The translations under genes were made by a program, and so were the position numbers. Source: Schoenoplectus triqueter (Eukaryota; Streptophyta; Magnoliopsida; Poales; Cyperaceae). From it: DNA of 47,569 nucleotides. The stretch spans positions 1-47,569 of the forward strand of contig CAXKVV010001567.1 in NCBI GenBank assembly GCA_964058805.1. The letters run 5' to 3'. The first letter of the stretch is position 1. Each line of letters starts with the position of its first letter. Under the pieces are notes generated by a model. It was not told where the DNA came from. It was given only the letters and a program-made list of their open reading frames with translations, and did not search any database. Of the stretch, positions 1 to 7,846 are shown piece after piece.

Positions 1-1291
1 CACCATTTTGTGGATGCTCCTTATATATTTAATTGACTTTTATTTGTGGAAGCTCACCCACTCTCCCCTCATTTGTGCACCGTTGCGTGCTAAAGTGGAA
101 ACTCACGTTCACTCATCTCCACTCAATTTGTTTTGTGGGGGTACTACCCTCAAACATCCACCACGCATCCCTGCGAGACAGGCTTTCATCGGGTAGGTCC
201 GCTCTCCATGACCTGAGTCACTTCTTTAAGCGAATTACTTTATTTGACACTGAATTGTCGGGCAAAGCATAAACCCTTAGTCTGACCCCTCCATGATCTA
301 TTTTGGGATTAGAAACAGATCACCTCCTTGGGCGTGTGGTACTTTTGCGGATGAATGTACCCAACCTAGTTTTTTGTATTTTAGCTACCCTCAAACATCC
401 ATCACGCATCCCTGCGAGACAGGCTTTCATCGGGTAGGTCCGCTCTCCATGACCTGAGTCACTTCTTTAAGCGAGCCGCTTTGTTTAACATGAAATGTCG
501 GGTACAAGCGTAAACCCTTAGTCTGACCCCTCCATGATATGTCGTGGGATTATGACACACCATTTCTTCGGGCGTGTGGTGCTTTTACGGATGAATGCAC
601 CCAACCTGGCTTTGTATAACACTCATGGTGTCGGGGACAAAGGTGGCAACCCCTTATTGAAAAGATTATTTTTTTTATTATCATTCATTTTTTTTATGAG
701 TAGGAAAATAGGTTTTTTTTTTGTTTTACATATATATCCTTTTATTTTATTAGAAGAGAGTAGATTTTTTTTATTATTAGTGATACATGTTACTAATAGT
801 ACGAGAGTTATTTATTTATATGCCCTCAGAAGCGACTATTTACTAGCCACCAATTTGCTCGACCTATCCCTTGGCTTGCGCCGCGGGCGACCAATATGAG
901 CAACTTTCGTCATTGGGCAACAGATAGTTTGAGGGACAAACTGCAAACCCTGCCCATTTTTGTGTTTATTCTGTATCAAATGGACAAACCCAATGGTATT
1001 TGTATTGTGAGCCCAAACACCAAAGCTCTCGCCTTACATTCTCGCGTGGTTTTGGCGTTGAATTCTCTTATTCTATATATTTTTTATTTTTGTTATAGGG
1101 CTAAATGTGTTTGTGTGGTTTTGGATTTTTAAATGCATTCTATTTACAAATGCACAAGTAGGGTTTTGGGATTTTTATGCAAAAGTGGAGGTTAGACATG
1201 GGTTCGTGTTTCGTGCACGTGTGTGTAAACGAACACTTATTCCCTCCTTATTTATTTACAATAGATACTACTCGATCGGCCCCGCTCCGGG
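1..1291 (-). other. Noncoding 3' tail of element A
   Basis: This stretch follows the pol stop codon in the element's direction. It has no long frame in the element's sense. It carries A-rich runs around 660-780 (seen on the minus strand) and a two-copy tandem repeat near the window edge. Tat/Ogre elements are known for long, variable 3' untranslated regions between pol and the 3' LTR that often carry tandem repeats, which fits. A polypurine tract and LTR start could not be placed with confidence. Confidence 0.55.
144..620. repeat. 241-bp tandem repeat, two copies
   Basis: Copy one spans 144-384 and copy two starts at 385 and runs to about 620. Both begin with ctaccctcaaacatcca and share long blocks, including a shared run ending in gggtaggtccgctctcc and the block aaacccttagtctgacccctcc. 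They differ by scattered substitutions and small indels. No third copy is seen up to position 1, but the left edge of the window could hide more. Confidence 0.9.
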
Positions 1292-4200
1292 CTATGTGTA
1301 GTACTTCTTCAGATATCGCCCATTAATCGGTGGCATGGGCCTTTCACCTTCATGATCTATGAGTTGGTATGCGCCGCCCTCGTATACCTTCTCAATTACA
1401 TATGGCCCTTCCCAATTCGGAGAGAATTTCGGGCCGATGTGCCGGCCAATGATCGGCCTCTTAAGGACAAGAACAAGCTCTCCTTGTTGAAATGCCCTGA
1501 CTCGCGCCATTTTGTCATATGCCCTTGCCATTTTTGCCTGATATATTTCAAGGTTCTGCTGGGCTATCAGTCTCTTCTCGTCCATGGCATCCAACTCGTC
1601 CAGTCTAAGTTGTTGGCATTCGTCCATGGTCATGTCATTTTGCATAGCCACCCGCAATGACGGTAGTTCCACCTCAAGAGGGAGGACGGCTTCAACCCCA
1701 AAAGCCAAAGAATACGGGGTAGCTTGCGTAGGCGTTCGGTACGTAGTTCGATAAGCCCATAATGCCTCCTGTAGACGATTATCCCAGTCTCGTTGGTTGC
1801 CGTCTACGGTCTTTTTCATAATGTTGATCAGGGTTTTGTTAAAGGCTTCGGCCAGGCCGTTGGCTCTCGGGTTATAAATGGACGAGAATCTCCAATCAAT
1901 ATTAAACTGCTCCGCCAGGGCATAGACTTTGGAGCTCTTGAAGGCCATTCCATTATCAGATATTATTCGTTGCGGTGTACCGAATCGGTAGAGGATGTGC
2001 GTCTTAAAGAACTTGACCACATCGGATGCTTTAACTTCTTTGAGTGGGATGGCTTCGGCCCATTTTGTAAAGTAATCTGTCGCCGCCAGGACGAACCGGT
2101 GACCTCTCGACGTCGGAGGGTCTATGGGCCCCACTATGTCTGTGCCCCACATATTAAATGGCCAGGATGCTACTGTGGGGTGCAATGGGTTTGGCGCTTG
2201 ATGTATAAAAGGGCCGTGTATCTGGCACATGCGGCACTTCTTTGCATGCTCTTCACAATCAGCCACCATCGTGGGCCAATAATATCCCATTCGCTTGATC
2301 TTCAACTTCATTTTTGGCCCAGACTGATGTGCTCCGCATAGTCCAGAATGAACTTCTTTCATAACCTGCCCGGCTTCAGGCCCTGATACGCATCTTAGCC
2401 ATAACTGATCATAAGACCTACGGTATAACGTATTGCCCACATACGCATACCGTAATACCCGCTTTCTTAGTTGATCAGCGATTCTTTTATCCTTGGGGAG
2501 AGTGCCATGCCGGAAATATTCGATGAACGGTTGTCTCCAATCACCGTCTTCTTCAGTTATCATTGTTTCGTGGCATTCTACCTTTTCTAGCCCAGCATTT
2601 TCATTATTCGCATTGTCTGTCGTCTGACACAATGATAATGGCCTCCTATTGCGGACGATGATGTGGATTTCCGGCTCTGTTGGTTCACCCAGCTCCTTGG
2701 CGAGTTTGGCCAATGCATCTGCTTCACCATTCACAGCCCTCGTGACTTTCTCAATAGACACGTACGGGATTTTCTTCATTAATTCCATGGCCTTTTGGTG
2801 ATATTGTATTAGTTCCGGCTTTAAGACCTTGTATTCGCCGATTATTTGATTTATTATCAGCTGTGAATCCCCAAAGATACGCACAGCCTTGATCTTCAGC
2901 TCCAGTGATAGCTCTAGTCCGGCGATGAGTGCCTCATACTCTGCTTCATTATTTGTACATGGTTCAGTTAAAGCCAGAGAATGTCGTATTATCCCGCCTT
3001 CCGGGGTTACGAAGACTAGTCCTGCGCCAGCTCGCACAGTTGGGACTCCCGGGCCCGCGATTGGCTTGATTGAAGAAGCACCATCAAAGTACATCTCCCA
3101 TATAGGACTTCCTTCTTCAATATGTAGAGTTTCCTCGTCAGGAAAGTCACATTTTAATGGGGAGTCATCTTGGATCGGGTGTGCAGCCAGGAAATCTGCT
3201 AGCGCCTGCCCCTTTATCGCCTTTTGCGGTGTATAGGTGATGTCGAATTCAGTGAGGATGATAGCCCACTTGGCCAGCCTCCCCGTCAGCATTGGCCGAG
3301 TCATCAGATATTTGAGAGGGTCCACCTTGGATATTAAAATGATTTTGTGGGCTAACATGTAGTGCCTCAATTTCTTCACCGCGAAGATTAGGGCTAGGCA
3401 ATGCTTCTCGATCGGTGAATACCCGTGTTCTGCCCCTACCATCATGCGACTTAAGTAATATAGCGCATTTTGATTACCATCCTGGTTTTCTTGTGCCAAC
3501 AGGGCTCCCAAGGATCCATCCAGGGCGGTCGTGTATAGAATGAGCTCCTTCCCAGGTATGGGCGCCGCCAATACTGGAGGGTTGAGTAGATATGCCTTGA
3601 TTTCTTCAAAGGCTCGCTGGCACTCACCATCCCACTTAAACGGGATATTCTTTTTAGTTAGCCGGGTGAAGGGTTGTATTTTACCTGATAGATTGGCTAT
3701 AAACCGTCTAATGTACGCCAATTGCCCTTGCAAAGATCGCAATTGTCTTAAATTCTTTGGCGGGGATAATTCAGTGATTGCTTTGATCTTGCCCGGGTCT
3801 ATCTCAATGCCCCTGTGGCGTACCACAAACCCCAAAAATTTACCGGATGATACCATGAATGCGCATTTCAACGGGTTTAATTTTAGCGCATGTTCTCTCA
3901 GGCGGTTGAAAACGACCTCAAGATATTGGAGGTGTTCTTCATATGACATGGCCTTGATGACTAGGTCGTCCACATAGCACTCGACTATCTTGTGGATCAG
4001 ATCGTCAAATATCTTCGTCATCGCCCGTTGGTAGGTGGCTCCCGCATTTTTGAGCCCAAATGGCATGACTTTGTAACAATATATGCCAATCGGCGTGCGG
4101 AATGCCGTGTGCCTCTCATCTTCTGGCGCCATCTTAATTTGATTATAGCCCGCGTAACCGTCCATGAAGGAGAAGACTTCATAGGAGGATGTATGGTCGA

Positions 4201-7200
4201 TTATGATTTCGGTTACTGGAAGCGGGAAATCATCTTTAGGGCACGCCTTATTCAAGTCCCGAAAGTCCACGCAAATGCGGATTTGCCCATTTTTCTTTTT
4301 AACCGGGACAATGCTAGCCACCCATTCTGGCGTTTCTTCTTCCCGTATGAAACCGGCGTCGATGAGTTTCTTTGTCTCCTCCACGACTTTTTCTTCGAGT
4401 TCTATTCTCATTCGCCTCGGCGCTTGCTTAATCGGCTTGAAGGTTGGATCAATTTTTAAGTAATGGACCGCCACATTGGGATCTAATCCAGGCATCTCTT
4501 TATAACTCCAAGCGAAGCAATCCATGTAGCTTTTAAGGAATGTCTTCAACCTGTCAGCCACCTCTTCCGGCAACGACGCGCTTATGAAAGTTGGTCGTGG
4601 GTCTTCTTCCGTCCCCAAATTAATTTCAGCTAACTCATCGACCGTATTAGGCTCCTTTTCTAGCTGCTTTAAAGCATTTTTCAGGACCGGGGCATTGTCC
4701 TCTTCTGTTTCATTGTCTGGTATTTCAACAGAAGTCATACAGCAGCTCTCTTCCATACGGTACTCGTTGAGAGACCCCTCAAAACATGCTGCGTCATCGC
4801 AGTCATACCCTAATCCCCGGGTGTATTTTATTTTACCATCCAGGCCCAGGACTTTATTCTGGCCGCCATTCCAGAGTTCATCGAAGCGCTTGGCCTCGGC
4901 CTTGGATATGTCTCTCAGACATTTCGCCCTTTTTGCCAGTTTATACAGCTCCTTTCCAAAGGGATGAGATGCAGCGTCATCGCTCGTTGCATTCTCCGAT
5001 TCTTGTTCTATCACCCACTTTTTCCAAGTGTTATGGTCAGGGTTCTTCAGAGACTGGGTTGAATCGCTCTGATAGAAAATTATAGCCTTGTGGATGATAG
5101 TTTTTCCTTTAATGCGCTCTACCTTTGCCGGCACAACAAAGGTCTTTAGGGTTTGGATGTGGTTCACCTCTCTTGGTATGAGGTCTTTGAAATGCCTTTC
5201 GGGAACCACAGTAATCTCTAGCGCTGCCATCTCTTCTTCCATCTCAATGTTCATGACTGAGTTGGAGCGGTAGATTTCTTTGATAGACTTACGTCTCGCA
5301 ACCTTAGGTTTGCTAGGTACGGGAGTGTGCGAGATCGTATAAGCCACCCCTTTGCCCTTGTTATTCAGGTTATGCGGAGCTGGGTCTTGTTGAAAGCTCT
5401 TCGGGAGTTGGATTGTCCCGTTTCTGTGCCCTTCTTCTATTAGGTCTTTGAATACCCAACATTCTTCAATTGTATGGCCCAATATGCGATGATAAGGGCA
5501 GAATTCGCCTTCACCGGCTCTTTCTATGTCGGCGGGTCTTTTACAGACGGGAAGTGTCAATCCGCTCTTTAGGGCCTGCTCAAATATCCGAGCTGTTTTA
5601 TTCTTTAGGAAAGAGTATGGTTTACTCTTCTTGACCTTGAGGGTTTGCATGACGGTTGACTGCTTGGCTTTCATTTCTTCCCCCTTTGATTCATCCACTA
5701 TTACAATTACCCGTTTGCCGCTATCGGGTGCTTGTCTTTCAGGGGTCCCGGAACGGGGTTCGCTCGTCATTTCTTTGAGTAGCTCGGAGTTATAGATCGC
5801 GGTTTGCAGGTTTTCAATCATTATCATGATTTCATTGTGTTGCGTCTTGATATCCTGCATCACTTCCCATTGTTCAGACACCTCTCTTCTATTATTTTCG
5901 ACCTGGTGCCTTATTTCGTCGATCGCATTCCAGACACGACCTTCGAAATTTTCCCGCCATGAGCGTTCTTCACTTATAGGCCTCGGCCTAACCGGGTTAT
6001 CCCTTCCGCTATCGGGTCCCGTGTTGATCATATATGACTCCTCACTTTCATTATCTGTTTCGGGCCCTTTATATGGCTTCTTGAGGATGTGATAGATGAT
6101 CTCTTCGTCAGATTCCTCTTCCCAGGGCTGACGATCATGGCCAGATTCTTCTCCCGAGGTGGTATCGCCCGAGTTGTTAGAATCTTCGGAGTCTTCTCCC
6201 GAAGTTGCCTCTATGATCTGAATTTGAGGGGTGTTGGCAAGTTTAAAATTGAAAATGACCTCCTCTTCAGAATCACTTGCATTGATTTCGCTCGGTTTTA
6301 TTTGGGCCTTATACGTAGCCACCTGTTTGAAGCGGAATGTTGCTTCTTCACCCGACTTTCTTCCGGGTCTTTGGGCTCGAGCGCCTCGGGGTTTAATATT
6401 AAATTTGACCTCTTCTTCTTCTCCGGATGAGGTATCAAATTTAGGGCCTTTGTTGAAGGGTTTCTGACCTGCTTTTGTCATTGGCCGGCTCGGCGCCACA
6501 GCGGATTTAGGCAGAAAATATTGGGCGTCATTGAACTTAATCTCATGCACCCCGAATGGCTTGACATCTCCGTCAATTCTCTTTTGCTTACCATTCTCAA
6601 TATATTTCAGGCATTGGTGCAGAGTAGAAGGTATGACCTGGTTGCTATGAAGCCACGGGCGACCCAGCAACGCCCGATAAGAGGTTTCAGCGTCAATGAC
6701 ATAGAACTTAGTAGGCGCTTTTAGACTTCCGCATTGCAGGTTCAGAGTTATAGCTCCCAGGGCCTTTTGGGAGTTTTGATTGAAGCCATGAATAATCACC
6801 TTTTCATCAGATAGATTTTTCACATCTAAGGTGATGGTCTTTAGAGTTTTAAGCGGCATAATATTGATCGAAGACCCTGCGTCGACCAGGATGCGGTCAA
6901 TCTTTTGCCCTCCGCAATTTCCAGTGATGTACAATGGGCGGTTATGGTCGACGGTGCCTATTAGGAGGTCGTCGTCCGTGAAATTTATACAGGCAGCCCG
7001 TTTGGCGGTGAATAGGGCTTCTTGCATATTTTGCTCTATGAAGTACGACTTGTACTTCTCGGGATCTTGCAAGGCCTGGATTAGTACCTCCCTTAGATCT
7101 TGTGACATCATCAATGCGTCAAATATGCTTAATAGCGCTGGGATCTTACGCAGATGTGCCAACACGTTGTATTCTTCGCCCGTCGACCGGGTCCTTTCTG

Positions 7201-7744
7201 GGTTCTTGCTTGGATTCTCGACCTCTTTGCCTTTATTCAGGGTCTTATCCTTTCCTTTATCAGAATCCTTGGGAGCCTGTCTCTCGGGTATATAAGTCCC
7301 GGACCGGAGCACGGCTTTGCATTCTTCGTTCTTGGTCCCAGAGGTGCTTGCTTCCCCTTCATCATTTGGGAAGAACATCTCCTCTAATGTTGGCATATCT
7401 TCATCGTGAGAAGAATATACCATGTTGCACGAAGCACCCCAGATCTCTTCGCTTTCTTCTTTATTTATTTCTTCATCCACATTTTCTTTCTTTTGACCTA
7501 GGGTTAGCTTCTCCCAATCTTCTTTGGAGATGAAATGTTGAAGGGTGATCGCCTCGGGACTGCCCTGCTCATACTCTTCAATCTTATTCTTTCTGGACTT
7601 GTTGTTTCTATGCTTCTTTTTCTTCTTAAGAACCTGGTCTTGGCTCTGGTCCACCTTATAATATACCCTGGGTTTTGGTGGGACCACTGGCGTGATGTCG
7701 TCTTTCCATTTCATGCCAGGTTCTTTCTTAAGGGCTTTAAGCAT
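1292..7744 (-). CDS. pol: Retrotransposon pol polyprotein (PR, RT, two RNase H, integrase)
   Basis: This 2150-residue frame has no internal stop. An aspartic protease has its active-site D-A-G at residues 288-290. A second zinc-knuckle-like motif (C-x2-H-x4-H-x4-C) lies at about 749-762. RT spans about 1100-1310 with YVDD at 1257-1260. The first RNase H (about 1390-1520) has Thr where the first catalytic Asp is expected. A second, plant/archaeal-type RNase H (about 1550-1690) keeps acidic residues D1554, E1600 or E1602, D1626 and D1676. Integrase has H1799/H1806/C1837/C1840 and D1869, D1930, E1966 with 35 residues between the last two. Between PR and RT are acidic repeats (about 437-550) and a probable coiled coil (about 597-655). 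The frame stays open upstream of the first Met to the gag stop, so this Met need not be a real start. Confidence 0.93.
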   Translation of the reverse strand: MLKALKKEPGMKWKDDITPVVPPKPRVYYKVDQSQDQVLKKKKKHRNNKSRKNKIEEYEQGSPEAITLQHFISKEDWEKLTLGQKKENVDEEINKEESEEIWGASCNMVYSSHDEDMPTLEEMFFPNDEGEASTSGTKNEECKAVLRSGTYIPERQAPKDSDKGKDKTLNKGKEVENPSKNPERTRSTGEEYNVLAHLRKIPALLSIFDALMMSQDLREVLIQALQDPEKYKSYFIEQNMQEALFTAKRAACINFTDDDLLIGTVDHNRPLYITGNCGGQKIDRILVDAGSSINIMPLKTLKTITLDVKNLSDEKVIIHGFNQNSQKALGAITLNLQCGSLKAPTKFYVIDAETSYRALLGRPWLHSNQVIPSTLHQCLKYIENGKQKRIDGDVKPFGVHEIKFNDAQYFLPKSAVAPSRPMTKAGQKPFNKGPKFDTSSGEEEEVKFNIKPRGARAQRPGRKSGEEATFRFKQVATYKAQIKPSEINASDSEEEVIFNFKLANTPQIQIIEATSGEDSEDSNNSGDTTSGEESGHDRQPWEEESDEEIIYHILKKPYKGPETDNESEESYMINTGPDSGRDNPVRPRPISEERSWRENFEGRVWNAIDEIRHQVENNRREVSEQWEVMQDIKTQHNEIMIMIENLQTAIYNSELLKEMTSEPRSGTPERQAPDSGKRVIVIVDESKGEEMKAKQSTVMQTLKVKKSKPYSFLKNKTARIFEQALKSGLTLPVCKRPADIERAGEGEFCPYHRILGHTIEECWVFKDLIEEGHRNGTIQLPKSFQQDPAPHNLNNKGKGVAYTISHTPVPSKPKVARRKSIKEIYRSNSVMNIEMEEEMAALEITVVPERHFKDLIPREVNHIQTLKTFVVPAKVERIKGKTIIHKAIIFYQSDSTQSLKNPDHNTWKKWVIEQESENATSDDAASHPFGKELYKLAKRAKCLRDISKAEAKRFDELWNGGQNKVLGLDGKIKYTRGLGYDCDDAACFEGSLNEYRMEESCCMTSVEIPDNETEEDNAPVLKNALKQLEKEPNTVDELAEINLGTEEDPRPTFISASLPEEVADRLKTFLKSYMDCFAWSYKEMPGLDPNVAVHYLKIDPTFKPIKQAPRRMRIELEEKVVEETKKLIDAGFIREEETPEWVASIVPVKKKNGQIRICVDFRDLNKACPKDDFPLPVTEIIIDHTSSYEVFSFMDGYAGYNQIKMAPEDERHTAFRTPIGIYCYKVMPFGLKNAGATYQRAMTKIFDDLIHKIVECYVDDLVIKAMSYEEHLQYLEVVFNRLREHALKLNPLKCAFMVSSGKFLGFVVRHRGIEIDPGKIKAITELSPPKNLRQLRSLQGQLAYIRRFIANLSGKIQPFTRLTKKNIPFKWDGECQRAFEEIKAYLLNPPVLAAPIPGKELILYTTALDGSLGALLAQENQDGNQNALYYLSRMMVGAEHGYSPIEKHCLALIFAVKKLRHYMLAHKIILISKVDPLKYLMTRPMLTGRLAKWAIILTEFDITYTPQKAIKGQALADFLAAHPIQDDSPLKCDFPDEETLHIEEGSPIWEMYFDGASSIKPIAGPGVPTVRAGAGLVFVTPEGGIIRHSLALTEPCTNNEAEYEALIAGLELSLELKIKAVRIFGDSQLIINQIIGEYKVLKPELIQYHQKAMELMKKIPYVSIEKVTRAVNGEADALAKLAKELGEPTEPEIHIIVRNRRPLSLCQTTDNANNENAGLEKVECHETMITEEDGDWRQPFIEYFRHGTLPKDKRIADQLRKRVLRYAYVGNTLYRRSYDQLWLRCVSGPEAGQVMKEVHSGLCGAHQSGPKMKLKIKRMGYYWPTMVADCEEHAKKCRMCQIHGPFIHQAPNPLHPTVASWPFNMWGTDIVGPIDPPTSRGHRFVLAATDYFTKWAEAIPLKEVKASDVVKFFKTHILYRFGTPQRIISDNGMAFKSSKVYALAEQFNIDWRFSSIYNPRANGLAEAFNKTLINIMKKTVDGNQRDWDNRLQEALWAYRTTYRTPTQATPYSLAFGVEAVLPLEVELPSLRVAMQNDMTMDECQQLRLDELDAMDEKRLIAQQNLEIYQAKMARAYDKMARVRAFQQGELVLVLKRPIIGRHIGPKFSPNWEGPYVIEKVYEGGAYQLIDHEGERPMPPINGRYLKKYYT
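5384..5632 (-). repeat. Pol copy of a duplicated zinc-knuckle module
   Basis: Pol residues 705-787 match gag residues 834-916 at about 53 of 83 positions without gaps, by my hand count. Both begin KKSKPYSF and contain FCPYHRI followed by GH and CWVFKD. This copy lies between the protease and RT, an unusual place for a gag-type zinc motif. The two copies are about 2.5 kb apart in direct orientation. Confidence 0.85.
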
Positions 7745-7843
7745 TTTAATCGATTTCTTCGATAGGTGCGTAGTCCATTGTTCTTCTTGATCTTCGCTTA
7801 ATTGGCCCGGGACTTTCTCTTCCTCATGAGAGATCGTATTGGC

Positions 7844-7846
7844 CTA
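7844..7846 (-). other. In-frame UAG between gag and pol
   Basis: The gag frame (start 10609) and the pol frame (first Met 7744) are offset by 2865 nt, an exact multiple of three. After the TAG, 33 further sense codons run straight into the pol Met. Gag and pol are therefore one frame broken by a single amber codon, with codon context CAT GAG TAG GCC. It may be a programmed readthrough site or one recent nonsense mutation. Confidence 0.9.

Noticed and set aside
1352..7765. Plus-strand frames of 60-180 codons across element A
   Set aside because: They are reverse-strand shadows of the pol and gag frames and show no domain of their own.
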